A DNA stretch of 22,165 nucleotides from DAOUAM01 sp034433305. GTDB taxonomy: Bacteria > Chloroflexota > Dehalococcoidia > Lucifugimonadales > DAOUAM01. The DNA lies in NCBI GenBank assembly GCA_034433305.1, contig DAOUAM010000103.1, forward strand, positions 1-22,165, read 5' to 3'. Below the pieces are notes generated by a model, which worked only from the letters and a program-made list of their open reading frames with translations, was not told where the DNA came from and searched no databases. Position numbers and translations under genes: made by a program. Of this stretch, positions 7,901 to 14,362 are shown piece after piece (positions within the stretch are counted from its first letter, which is position 1; each line of letters opens with the position of its first letter).

Positions 7901-8003
7901 CCACCACATAACCAACATCCTGAACAAGACCGGCGCAGCCAACCGCACCGAGGCCGCCGCCTTTGCCGCCTGGCATGGGCTGATATCCCGCCAGCCCTCC
8001 TGA
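4929..8003 (+). CDS. Large ATP-binding LuxR-family (LAL/MalT-like) transcriptional regulator
   Basis: The product is 1024 aa. A short N-terminal segment (about 12-38, RRQGKSIRATAAEPGVDTSR) resembles a resolvase-type helix-turn-helix. An AAA/STAND-type ATPase follows: FVGRQAEL (55-62), Walker A GEPGIGKT (84-91) and Walker B LALVLDDLQWAD (198-209). RGNPLF follows as a sensor-like motif near residue 295. Residues about 400-940 are alpha-helical and TPR-like (for example AGEQALASHAYEEARGYFQRAL). The C-terminus (959-1014) is a complete LuxR helix-turn-helix: LSQREVEVLRLIASGKSNAE, then IARELFISPNTVAHHITNIL. Such LAL regulators act as ATP-switched activators controlled by a ligand or partner bound to the helical region; the signal here is unknown. 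There is no clear Shine-Dalgarno at the start. It is followed by two small unknown genes that are candidate targets. Confidence 0.9.
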   Translation: MEKDQFITRVRLPRRQGKSIRATAAEPGVDTSRIQRALRPGASVPHATGKGTGPFVGRQAELDTLTDALSEALAGVTRTVLLAGEPGIGKTRTLQEIASTAKSRGALALWGRCYEGEGAPPFWPWAQTVRAFVQERGTGPLLSISGPAVDIAEIVPELGGLPPERATRPAMESPEQARFRLFTSVTEFFKAMARAQPLALVLDDLQWADRPSLAVLEFLAREVTSSPLLVLGAYRDSDVSPRHPLSRILGSLSREPHFQRLTMRGLSEAEVSEFIRRAAMGSHPPEVARAIHQRTRGNPLFVTQVVQLLERQGVEGTPDWQRHIPSGVKVVIGSRIARLPDLCRQVLTTASVVGTEFHIRVLSALHRDIPDDNLLEALDAALEANIIEEVTEQPGRFRFSHVLVQQTLTDAMSSVRRARLHARIAAALEELAGDDLAQQVAQLAFHYSEAQALVGSEKFVRYAIAAGEQALASHAYEEARGYFQRALDAMGTRPVDSLTADALFGLGRAQAALLYMQPADEAVTTLTRAFNYYWDAGEAAKALAVAEYPVVNWPGGLTMSDVITRALSLAPRGSVRAGHLHARHGFDLGLVEGDYAGADRAFQEALSIAERNDDPVLKIRTLASAARVDGLHARWQGSLDRGLAVIELARKVQEPQAEAIGHFWAALSLLTTGTDTDRTRFHVQAAASLARERLRDRYSLTSSLLLGTGLAMYAGQWEQARDWSNQALALAPQDVRHLILRTVLEYDTGDVQQCEQYLALLVEALRQAVPGPTIECGHGALGIAWAERMLGTFNHLDLARSLAQSCLSSPRAIPVVKLWANACLALIALHQGDAELAERQYQLLQPHQDTLVHQSVDSVDRILGLLAAAIGRPGDAASHMENALGLCRRARNQREYAWTCHDYAMALLETDHHKSSTLIGEGLMEARQLGMRPLISRLEGLQNRLASRGRDQPQYPAGLSQREVEVLRLIASGKSNAEIARELFISPNTVAHHITNILNKTGAANRTEAAAFAAWHGLISRQPS

Positions 8004-8108
8004 CCGGTGTCGTCCAGGCTTCCACCAGGCCATACAGGCTGGCGTCAGGGAGTTAACTTCCCAGGTCAGCCCTCGCCCATTGTCTTCCCCATAGCAGCGC
8101 TCTGGTAG

Positions 8109-8134
8109 CGCAATAGCAAGGTCTTGCTATTGCG
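8109..8134 (+). promoter_or_regulatory. Perfect 12-bp inverted repeat between regulator and small genes
   Basis: CGCAATAGCAAG (8109-8120), a two-base GT centre and CTTGCTATTGCG (8123-8134) form a perfect palindrome-like repeat. No T-run follows on either strand, so it is a poor intrinsic terminator. It is about 105 bases after the regulator's stop and 130 before the next start codon, so it could be an operator or an RNA hairpin. Confidence 0.5.
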
Positions 8135-8266
8135 GCATTTGCCTGTCCCTCTTCAAAAACTACAAGGGCTGACGATGCCCTGACTTCCCCGATGCGCGAC
8201 CATGCACGCAGTGCAAGGCCAGAAGAGGGCCTCTTGGGGAAAACAAGCATACCAGGGGAGGTATCA

Positions 8267-8488
8267 ATGGTCACCACGAGGAACAGGCCCGAACTCCAGT
8301 GGGTGGGTATCGAAGAGAGAGTAGCTGAGAAGCGGAAGGCCGGGACTCGTGACTGGCAGTATGAGTATGACTGCATCATGGGTCGCATTGAAGGCACCGG
8401 AACGTCTGCTCCGGGTGAAGGAAGAGGCTTGACCAGTTGGGGAGAACAGTGCACTGGACAGGGAACTGAAGGGAGGGAATGGGCATGA
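8267..8488 (+). CDS. Small protein of unknown function (73 aa)
   Basis: The start is the ATG at 8267, preceded by GGGGAGG at ideal spacing. This strong ribosome site is the main evidence that the frame is real; an upstream in-frame ATG at 8192 lacks one. The protein is hydrophilic. The first half is charged (IEERVAEKRKAGTRDWQYEY) and probably helical; the second half is rich in Gly, Thr and Glu and probably disordered. It has two Cys and no recognisable domain or signal peptide. Its stop overlaps the start of the next gene as ATGA, so the two are probably co-translated. I do not recognise it. A longer frame on the opposite strand covers the same DNA but has no ribosome site. Confidence 0.55.
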   Translation: MVTTRNRPELQWVGIEERVAEKRKAGTRDWQYEYDCIMGRIEGTGTSAPGEGRGLTSWGEQCTGQGTEGREWA

Positions 8489-8667
8489 AGACCAGTATTC
8501 ACAAGCTGAGAAGGCGGTGGGATACGCAGTTGGAACTGGTCATGGGCTACCTGGGGCTGTTCCTGGTAGGGGCCATCTCCTGGTGGTGCGAGCGCCTTGG
8601 AGCACATGATAGGCCCCCTGTCAGTCGCCGGCCCACCGAGAGACAGCCCCAGGAGTCCGGCTATTGA
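8485..8667 (+). CDS. Small single-pass membrane protein of unknown function (60 aa)
   Basis: The start is the ATG at 8485, seven bases after GGGAGGG and within the ATGA overlap with the preceding gene; an ATG six bases earlier is too close to that ribosome site. The N-terminus is basic (KTSIHKLRRRW). One hydrophobic segment follows (about residues 17-38, LELVMGYLGLFLVGAISWWC), then a polar Arg/Pro-rich tail. The positive-inside rule is ambiguous because both flanks are basic. It could be a membrane-bound small regulator, a toxin-like peptide or a subunit of a complex with its 73-aa partner; none of these can be shown. No homologous family is recognised. Confidence 0.55.
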   Translation: MKTSIHKLRRRWDTQLELVMGYLGLFLVGAISWWCERLGAHDRPPVSRRPTERQPQESGY

Positions 8668-8754
8668 TTGATGGGAAATGGCGCGGCACAGGACGGACAT
8701 CGAGCAAGGCGGGGTTGCCGAAAGCAGCGCCCATAGCATAAACTGGACGCTGTT

Positions 8755-8800
8755 ACAAATTCTAGCACGTATAAATCTATTAAGAGATAAATAAAGATGG
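8755..8800 (+). promoter_or_regulatory. AT-rich patch upstream of the SnoaL-like gene
   Basis: Within a GC-rich region this stretch is strongly AT-rich and contains TATAAA and several TAAATA-like hexamers. It ends about 30 bases before the next start codon and is the probable promoter area. No -35/-10 pair with good spacing could be fixed. Confidence 0.35.
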
Positions 8801-8828
8801 CACAGTCCGGGCAGTGCAGGAGGCGACC

Positions 8829-9365
8829 ATGTCTGACAATATTCTAGAGGTGGCGCAAAGGTACTTCGACGCGTGGGACCGTCATGACCCCGAAGGCATA
8901 GTCGCGATCTTCGCGGAGAAAGGCACGTACGCGGACCCCACCACCGGGGGCGAGCTTGCTGGCGCGGCCATAGGGGAATACGCCAGGAGACTTTTCACAG
9001 CGTTCCCTGACCTCAGCTTCAAGATCGTCAGCGTCGGCATAGCGGGCGACAGCACGGTGGCGGCCCAGTGGCTCATGTCCGGCACCAACACCGGCCCCTT
9101 CATGGGTGGGCCGCCCACAGGCGGACGCGTGGCCCTCCCGGGGGCAGACTTCATCACCATAGCCGGCGATAAGGTCCTCTCGGTCAGGGGCTACTTCGAC
9201 CAGAAGACCCTGGTGGAGCAGCTTGGCCTTCAGGCCATCGTGCAGCCCAGGGCTATAGGGCCAGTGACCTTCGGCAGAAGTGTCCACATGCAAGGCCCCA
9301 GGAAGACCAGGCCCGGCGCCTTCAGCCTCACCATGATCAACGTGCGCTCCAGGCAGGAGGCTTGA
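8829..9365 (+). CDS. SnoaL-like ester cyclase family protein, probably the N-terminal piece of a broken gene
   Basis: The product is 178 aa from the ATG at 8829, with CAGGAGG five bases upstream. Residues about 5-140 form a SnoaL/NTF2-like fold: an N-terminal helix (ILEVAQRYFDAWDRHDPEGI), then AIFAEKGTYADPTTGG, LFTAFPDLSFKIVSVGIAGD, WLMSGTNTGPFMGGPPTGG and VRGYFDQKTLVEQLGL. These proteins hold small hydrophobic ligands or act as cyclases, hydrolases or isomerases in a cone-shaped pocket. The last 40 residues (GRSVHMQGPRKTRPGAFSLT ...) belong to a further domain that runs on in the +1 frame. TGA at 9363 interrupts it, and the +1 frame continues DQVVDYSRKIMGEMA to a TAG at 9409, right before the next frame. 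I infer an ancestral fusion of SnoaL and a monooxygenase-like/zinc-ribbon domain, split by two lesions. Confidence 0.75.
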   Translation: MSDNILEVAQRYFDAWDRHDPEGIVAIFAEKGTYADPTTGGELAGAAIGEYARRLFTAFPDLSFKIVSVGIAGDSTVAAQWLMSGTNTGPFMGGPPTGGRVALPGADFITIAGDKVLSVRGYFDQKTLVEQLGLQAIVQPRAIGPVTFGRSVHMQGPRKTRPGAFSLTMINVRSRQEA

Positions 9366-9411
9366 CCAGGTAGTAGACTACAGCCGCAAGATCATGGGCG
9401 AGATGGCCTAG

Positions 9412-9717
9412 ATGCGCGGCTTCATAAGCTTCATCGGCGTGGTTACCGAGGACCGACTGTTCACCATAACCGCCTGGGAGGACGCGGAGGCCCCCAGCCA
9501 GCTATTGAAGGGCGGGACGCACAAGCAGGCCATGGACCACTTTTTCAGCACAGGCGCCAGGGAATTCTCCAGCGGCGGCATGACCAGCGTGTGGGTGCCC
9601 AACAGGATCAATGCGCTGTGGGTGCGCTGCAAGTCCTGCGGCCAGATGGTGGCGTCGGACAAGGCCCAGGGCAGGTGTAGCTGCGGCGCGGCCCTGCCGG
9701 AGCTGGCCTACTGGTAG
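9412..9717 (+). CDS. Zinc-ribbon-ended protein, probably the C-terminal piece of the broken SnoaL-fusion gene
   Basis: The product is 101 aa. The first 65 residues (FISFIGVVTEDRLFTITAWE, then MDHFF) resemble an antibiotic-monooxygenase-like dimeric alpha/beta barrel that reads on from the domain begun at the end of the upstream frame. The C-terminus is a small zinc ribbon: Cys-x2-Cys (CKSC) then Cys-x-Cys (CSC) separated by about 13 residues. The ATG directly follows an in-frame TAG (9409-9411). No convincing ribosome site is present, so any translation would depend on re-initiation. Upstream in the same frame, with no other stop back to 9364, the codons read DQVVDYSRKIMGEMA, the missing link to the SnoaL piece. 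It may be expressed separately or be a dead remnant. Confidence 0.6.
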   Translation: MRGFISFIGVVTEDRLFTITAWEDAEAPSQLLKGGTHKQAMDHFFSTGAREFSSGGMTSVWVPNRINALWVRCKSCGQMVASDKAQGRCSCGAALPELAYW

Positions 9718-9728
9718 GCGTGCCCGAA

Positions 9729-9757
9729 GGCCTGCCCGGCCGAGGCCTCGGCAGGCC
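9729..9757 (+). terminator. GC-rich hairpin after the zinc-ribbon frame
   Basis: GGCCTGCC (9729-9736) and GGCAGGCC (9750-9757) form a perfect 8-bp stem, with a GAGGCCTC palindrome in the loop. It lies 12 bases after the stop. There is no T-run, so it may be a weak terminator or an mRNA-protecting hairpin. Confidence 0.4.
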
Positions 9758-9879
9758 AAGACTCGCGCAAGTCGCCGCCAGTCCCTGATGACAGCGGGGG
9801 CGTTGAATGCAACGCCCTCGCTTGTCTCTGCGCGGCTTCATAGACTCCTCGGAGGGCGTGGCCGCTGGCTGCGTCCGCG

Positions 9880-9907
9880 TTGACAGCCCCCAGGGCCTGT
9901 GTATAGT
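9880..9907 (+). promoter_or_regulatory. Sigma-70 promoter of the peptide ABC operon
   Basis: TTGACA (9880-9885), a 16-base spacer and TATAGT (9902-9907) form a strong promoter. The start would be near 9914, about 60 bases before the lipoprotein's start codon. Confidence 0.6.
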
Positions 9908-9975
9908 GTGCGCCAATTTTATGCACCTTTGCACTCGCCATCCCCATCTCGCCCAGGGCCGAGGAGTACTTGAGC

Positions 9976-11796
9976 ATGAGAAAGCTGGGTATTGCTCGCT
10001 GGTCTTCTGCTGGCGCACTCGCCGCGTTGATCCTCTCTGCTGGTATGGTACTGAGCTGTACTGCTGGTGAACAGGTCGCCCCTACGCCCACGTCTCCCGC
10101 AGGGGCCGCACCCTCGCCCACCGTCCAGGCCCCGACGGGCGCCCAGCCTTCGCCCACGGCCCGGCCAGCCACCGGCGCGCAGCCGACGGCGACTGTGCTC
10201 CCCGCTCCAGTCGCCACCCCATCGGCGGCCCGGCCGGCGGTCATCCCGCCCGTGCCCAAGGCCGACGGTGCCCAGTACGGCGGCACGCTCCGCGTTGGCT
10301 ACTTCCGCGAGCCGCTCAACATGGACGGCATTAGGCGGGAGGGCACCTTCGACCGCATCTATCTCCACCTGTCCAACGAGTACCTGATGACCATGGGCAA
10401 GCGGGCCGAGTACGACCCCAAGGAGTCCCTGGCCTACGCCTTCGAAGTGCTGGACAACTCCATGCGCATCAGGTTCTACATTCGGGAAGGGGTGAAGTTC
10501 CACCGCGATATGGGGGAGATGAAGGCCCAGGATGTCGCCTGGAGCCTCAACCTGACCTTTGACCCCAACTCCGGCTACTCGCCGGACAAGGCCCTGGCCT
10601 TCGCCGCCGTGGACAAGTATGAAGTGGTGGACGACTATACCGTTGACCTGGTGATGAAGGAGTTCGACGGGCTGATCGTCGGCCGCCACCTGTACGACCA
10701 GTACCGCTTCATCCGCTCCCAGAAGTACTGGGAGCAGGTCGGGCCAGACGTCCACCTGAGCCTGCCGGTAGGCACCGGCCCCTACTACGTGGAGGAGTGG
10801 ACGCCTGGCGTGGGCATCAAGTACCAGAAGCACCCGGACTACTGGAAGGAGGGCCGGCCCTACGCCGATAGCGTCGAGGTGCAGGTCATAGTGGAGACGC
10901 GCACCCGCCTGGCCGCCCTCCAGACCGGCCAGCTCAACAACGCCTGGCTCCAGGCCGAGATGGTGCCTGAGGCCAGGGAAAGCCGCGACATCAAGGTCTG
11001 GGACATCGGCGGCGTGGGCTGGGACGGCTGGACGTGGGTCATGGGCCTGCCTCCCACCGACGACCTGCGCATCCGCAAGGCCATGATCAAGGCCGTGGAC
11101 CGCCAGGCTATCAACAAGTCCATCTACCTGGACACCCTCCAGTACCACAAGGCCTGGATGTACGACCCGGCCACGTCGCCCTACGGCATAGACCTGTCGG
11201 ACCTGTGGGACGGCGAGTTCAAGTACGATCCCGCCGAGGCCTCCAGGCTGGTGGTGGACTACGCCCGGGAGAAGCGGGTGAACCTACCCATCACCGTCAA
11301 GGGTGTCTGCGAGCGCAGGCCAGACCGGCAGCTATTCTGCGAGTACCTGCAGGCCGCGTGGGAGATCATAGGCATAAAGTTCGAGTTCCCCATCGTCGCC
11401 ACCGTGGGCGACGCCGCCAGGATCATGGACGAGTGCCAGACCAACCTCCAGCAGGTGGGCAGCGGCGTGAACCCCATCGCCGGCCCGTCCCTGGACGGCC
11501 TTGTCAGGAACCGCAGCTTCGTCATATGCGCCGACAAACACAAGGCCGACCAGGCTGTCAATGAGAAGCTGGAAACCCTCTTGAACGAGGCCATGCAGAC
11601 CATTGACCCGGCGGTGCAGGCCGAGAAGTGGCGGCAGGTGCAGCGCATCGCCATGGAGAATGCGTGGAACAACTTCCCCGCGCTGCTGCGCGTCAACTTC
11701 GTGGGCTGTCACATCCCCACCACCGGCGGCTGCGACGAGAACCCCATGTACGCCCACGGCTTCTGGCACACCCAGGACATGTGGCTGAAGCGGTAG
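9976..11796 (+). CDS. Peptide/nickel-type ABC transporter substrate-binding lipoprotein
   Basis: The product is 606 aa from the ATG at 9976, nine bases after GAGGAG; a TTG two codons earlier is too close to that site. The N-terminus is a lipoprotein signal: basic MRKLGIAR, a hydrophobic run, then VLSC with the lipidated Cys at about 28. A flexible Pro/Thr/Ala-rich linker (about 30-95, with repeated TGAQP-type units) tethers the domain to the membrane, a common arrangement in monoderms and Chloroflexota. The SBP_bac_5 domain follows: YGGTLRVGYFREP, then VRFYIREGVKFHRDMGEMKAQD-like text (family: W-x-F-x-L-R-x-G-x-x-F-H-x-G-x-x-x-x-A-x-D-V). Next come VGTGPYYVEEWTPG and DDLRIRKAMIKAVDRQAI, both family hallmarks. 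It binds oligopeptides or a similar solute outside the cell and delivers it to the permeases encoded next. Confidence 0.93.
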   Translation: MRKLGIARWSSAGALAALILSAGMVLSCTAGEQVAPTPTSPAGAAPSPTVQAPTGAQPSPTARPATGAQPTATVLPAPVATPSAARPAVIPPVPKADGAQYGGTLRVGYFREPLNMDGIRREGTFDRIYLHLSNEYLMTMGKRAEYDPKESLAYAFEVLDNSMRIRFYIREGVKFHRDMGEMKAQDVAWSLNLTFDPNSGYSPDKALAFAAVDKYEVVDDYTVDLVMKEFDGLIVGRHLYDQYRFIRSQKYWEQVGPDVHLSLPVGTGPYYVEEWTPGVGIKYQKHPDYWKEGRPYADSVEVQVIVETRTRLAALQTGQLNNAWLQAEMVPEARESRDIKVWDIGGVGWDGWTWVMGLPPTDDLRIRKAMIKAVDRQAINKSIYLDTLQYHKAWMYDPATSPYGIDLSDLWDGEFKYDPAEASRLVVDYAREKRVNLPITVKGVCERRPDRQLFCEYLQAAWEIIGIKFEFPIVATVGDAARIMDECQTNLQQVGSGVNPIAGPSLDGLVRNRSFVICADKHKADQAVNEKLETLLNEAMQTIDPAVQAEKWRQVQRIAMENAWNNFPALLRVNFVGCHIPTTGGCDENPMYAHGFWHTQDMWLKR

Positions 11797-11799
11797 CCT

Positions 11800-11820
11800 G
11801 GCGGGGGCCAGTCCCCCGCC
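11800..11820 (+). promoter_or_regulatory. Hairpin between binding protein and permease genes
   Basis: GGCGGGGG (11800-11807), loop CCAGT and CCCCCGCC (11813-11820) form a strong 8-bp stem three bases after the stop codon, with no T-run. Hairpins here often protect the upstream message or partly stop transcription, giving more binding protein than permease. That role is inferred from position. Confidence 0.5.
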
Positions 11821-11865
11821 GGCTCCCACCGGCACCAGGATAGACCAAGGGCACAGGCTGGCTGT

Positions 11866-12822
11866 ATGAAAGCGTACCTGATCAGGCGCACCCTGAACCT
11901 GCTTCCCACGCTGCTGCTCGTCAGCTTCGTGGTCTTTGCCATGATACGCTTCCTGCCCGGTGACCCCATCTACTCCATGGCGGTGGTGCGAGATGGCCTG
12001 GAGGTGGACAGAGAGCACTACGAGCGCCTGAAGCGGCTGTATGGGCTTGACCGGCCCATGGTCGTCCAGTACGGCCAGTGGCTATGGGATGTGCTACGGG
12101 GCGACTGGGGGGCCTCGCTGTTCAACAGAAAACCGGTCTTCCCCCAGATGCTCTCGCGCCTCAGCTTCACAGCCCAGCTTGCTTTCCTGGCCTGGGGCAT
12201 TTCCCTGCTCATTGGCGTGCCCCTGGGCATTCTCTCGGCGCTCAGACGCAACACGCTGCCCGACATAGGTGCCACAACCTTTGCCATGGCGGGAGTGGCC
12301 CTGCCCCATTTCTGGCTGGGGCTGATGCTGCTCATCTTTTTCGGCGTCTGGTTGAGGTGGGTGCCCATAGGCGGCTACGTGAGCTTCCTGGAAAGCCCCC
12401 TGGGCTGGTTCCAGCGCATGGCGCTGCCCACCCTCACGCTGAGCACGGGGCTGGTGGCTGTCCTCATGCGCCAGACGCGCTCCGCCATGCTGGAGGTGCT
12501 GGCCGAGGACTACGTGCGCACGGCCCGCGCCAAGGGGCTGCACCCAGGCCGCGTGGTAGGCATCCATGCCCTGAAGAACGCCCTCCTGCCGGTGGTGACG
12601 GTCTCCAGCCTCCAGTTGGGCGGGCTTATGGGCGGCGCCGTCGTCACCGAGTCGGTCTTTGTCCTGCCGGGCGTGGGCAAGTTCGTGGTGGACGCCGTCT
12701 TTGACCAGGACTATGTAATCGTCCAGATGGGCATACTGCTGATTACCCTGGGCGTGCTGCTCTCCAACTTCATCGCCGACCTGCTATATGCCTACCTTGA
12801 CCCAAGAATACGCTACTCTTAG
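11866..12822 (+). CDS. Peptide/nickel ABC transporter permease, DppB type
   Basis: The product is 318 aa, the usual DppB/OppB length. It begins with the family N-terminus, LIRRTLNLLPTLLLVSFVVF followed by RFLPGDP, with the first membrane segment at about 10-28. About six membrane segments follow. The cytoplasmic EAA loop that contacts the ATPase is intact (EDYVRTARAKGLHPGRVVGI, then HALKNALLPV, about 210-240). The end DLLYAYLDPRIRY is also a family signature. It would form the import channel with the next gene's product, fed by the lipoprotein upstream. The start ATG is 70 bases after the lipoprotein gene and has only a weak ribosome site. Confidence 0.93.
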   Translation: MKAYLIRRTLNLLPTLLLVSFVVFAMIRFLPGDPIYSMAVVRDGLEVDREHYERLKRLYGLDRPMVVQYGQWLWDVLRGDWGASLFNRKPVFPQMLSRLSFTAQLAFLAWGISLLIGVPLGILSALRRNTLPDIGATTFAMAGVALPHFWLGLMLLIFFGVWLRWVPIGGYVSFLESPLGWFQRMALPTLTLSTGLVAVLMRQTRSAMLEVLAEDYVRTARAKGLHPGRVVGIHALKNALLPVVTVSSLQLGGLMGGAVVTESVFVLPGVGKFVVDAVFDQDYVIVQMGILLITLGVLLSNFIADLLYAYLDPRIRYS

Positions 12823-12882
12823 GGCCGGGCCGGGAGCGGCGGGCCTGACTTCCAGCCGTTCGAGGCCCAAGGGGATGAGCCA

Positions 12883-13788
12883 ATGGCCGACGTAGCCTTG
12901 AGGCGCGGCGGCGCCCTCAGGAGCGCCATCACCACCATCACCGAGCGAGGGCCTGTGAAGGTCCTGCGGGAGATGCTGCGCGTCCGACTGGCCAAGTTCA
13001 GCTTCGTCATCCTGGGCATCGTGATCGTGTGCGCCATTTTCGCTCCGGTCATCGCTCCTCGCAACCCCTACGCCCTGGACCCCGCAAGCTCCCTGTCCAA
13101 GCCCTCCACCAGGTACTGGCTGGGGGCCGACCGCCTGGGGCGCGACCAGTTGAGCCGCCTGCTGTACGGGGCACGCGTATCCCTGATAGTCGGCGTAGGT
13201 AGTGTGGCCATATCCGTGATAGCGGCGGTGACCATAGGGACGGTCGCCGGCTACTTCGGGAAGTGGTCCGACGAGGTACTGATGCGGATAATGGATGCCG
13301 TGGCGGCCTTCCCCGGCCTGCTCCTGGCCCTGGGCCTGGTGGCCATCACCGGCGGCGCCATGCTGAACGTGATTCTGGCCATCGCCATCACGTCCACGCC
13401 GGGCAAGGCGCGCCTCATCCGTAGCCAGGTGCTTTCGGTCAAGGAGCGGGACTACGCCCTGGCGGCCAGGGCCATCGGCGCCCCGTCCTCGCGCATCATC
13501 ATGTACCACCTGATACCCAACTCCATAGCGCCGATAATCGTGGCCGCTACCCTGAGCCTTGGCGCCGCCATAATCGCCGAGGCGTCGCTGAGCTTCCTGG
13601 GCGTCGGGGTCAAGCCGCCGACGCCCACCTGGGGCGGCATGCTGCGCCACGCCTTCGAGACGGTGGAGCGTGCCCCCTGGCTCACCTTCTCGCCTGGCGC
13701 GGCGATTTTCCTCGTGGTGCTGGCCTTCAACTTCGCCGGCGACGCCCTGCGGGACGTGCTGGACCCCAGGCTCAAAGGGGTCAGGTAG
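12883..13788 (+). CDS. Peptide/nickel ABC transporter permease, DppC type
   Basis: The product is 301 aa, starting at an ATG with AAGGGG about nine bases upstream. The first membrane segment (about 43-63) is followed by the family periplasmic motif HxLGTDxLGRD in the form YWLGADRLGRDQLSRLLYGARVS split over residues 84-106. The EAA loop is ERDYALAARAIGAPSSRIIM, then YHLIPNS, at about 188-214. AEASLSFLGVGVKPPTPTWG and the C-terminal GDALRDVLDPRLKG are typical of DppC/OppC. It pairs with the DppB-like protein 60 bases upstream. No dppD or dppF ATPase gene follows, so energy must come from ATPases encoded elsewhere. Confidence 0.93.
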   Translation: MADVALRRGGALRSAITTITERGPVKVLREMLRVRLAKFSFVILGIVIVCAIFAPVIAPRNPYALDPASSLSKPSTRYWLGADRLGRDQLSRLLYGARVSLIVGVGSVAISVIAAVTIGTVAGYFGKWSDEVLMRIMDAVAAFPGLLLALGLVAITGGAMLNVILAIAITSTPGKARLIRSQVLSVKERDYALAARAIGAPSSRIIMYHLIPNSIAPIIVAATLSLGAAIIAEASLSFLGVGVKPPTPTWGGMLRHAFETVERAPWLTFSPGAAIFLVVLAFNFAGDALRDVLDPRLKGVR

Positions 13789-13802
13789 AGGGAGGACAGA
13801 CC

Positions 13803-14207
13803 ATGGGGCTGCTGGGCCGACTGGTGCTGGGCGTGGTCCTGGGCGTCTGCCTGGGCATCGTGGGCAGCATCGCCGGATGGGCCACCGCCTTCTCCGTGTC
13901 GGAAAGCCTGGCCGGCGTGCCCTTCATGGCGCTGCTTACGGGGATAGGAGCGGGCCTGGGCGGATACCTGGGCTGGCGCATTGACCTGGACGACAACCCC
14001 GGCGGGCCTGTGGCCCTGCTGCTGCCCCTGGCGCTGGCGTGCGGGCTTGCCGGCGCGTGGCTCGGCTTCCTGTACGGCTCCACCGACGAGGGGACGCGCG
14101 TCTGGCGCTACCCTGTCACTCAGGCCACCATCCTGGGCGCCGCCACGGGCGCCAACGTTGGCCTGCTGGCGTGGAACACCCTCAGAAGGCTGCGCGCCCG
14201 TCGCTGA
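13803..14207 (+). CDS. Small multi-pass membrane protein of unknown function
   Basis: The product is 134 aa, starting 14 bases after the permease stop with GGGAGG about eight bases upstream, so it is very likely the last gene of the same operon. Four hydrophobic segments are visible (about 4-26, 38-60, 69-91 and 107-124). They are rich in Gly, Ala and Leu with several small-residue packing stretches (for example GIGAGLGGYLGW). The C-terminus is basic (RRLRARR), probably cytoplasmic. It sits where the ATPase genes would normally be but has no nucleotide-binding motif. The family is not recognised; a role in the transporter is possible from position only. Confidence 0.75.
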   Translation: MGLLGRLVLGVVLGVCLGIVGSIAGWATAFSVSESLAGVPFMALLTGIGAGLGGYLGWRIDLDDNPGGPVALLLPLALACGLAGAWLGFLYGSTDEGTRVWRYPVTQATILGAATGANVGLLAWNTLRRLRARR

Positions 14208-14211
14208 CGCT

Positions 14212-14286
14212 GCCCCCTTCCTGGCCTTCCCCCACAGGGGGCAGGGAGGGTCCTCGCCTCCTCTGGGGGAGAGTTAGAGAGAGGGC
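14212..14286 (-). repeat. Palindromic intergenic element, copy 3 (inverted)
   Basis: This copy is in the opposite orientation to those at 2468, 3657 and 21747: it starts GCCCCCTTCCTGGCCTTCCC and ends GAGTTAGAGAGAGGGC. It lies four bases after the stop of the small membrane protein and separates two convergent operons, where it could end transcription from both sides. A further 6-bp hairpin (GCGCTG/CAGCGC, 14333-14349) follows before the exporter gene's stop. Confidence 0.8.
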
Positions 14287-14362
14287 AAACGTGCGCATCT
14301 GTCAGGCCGCCTGTTTAACATGGCGTGACAGAGCGCTGCTCTTCAGCGCCCCCGGCGCGCGG

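Noticed and set aside
8053..8739. 228-codon minus-strand frame opposite the two small genes
   Set aside because: There is no ribosome site or domain, and its composition is Ser/Pro-rich and irregular. The plus-strand frames have strong ribosome sites and an ATGA overlap. The choice is not certain.
9919..11148. 409-codon frame on the minus strand
   Set aside because: It is antisense to the binding-protein gene, which has a signal peptide and family motifs. Its product shows no domain.
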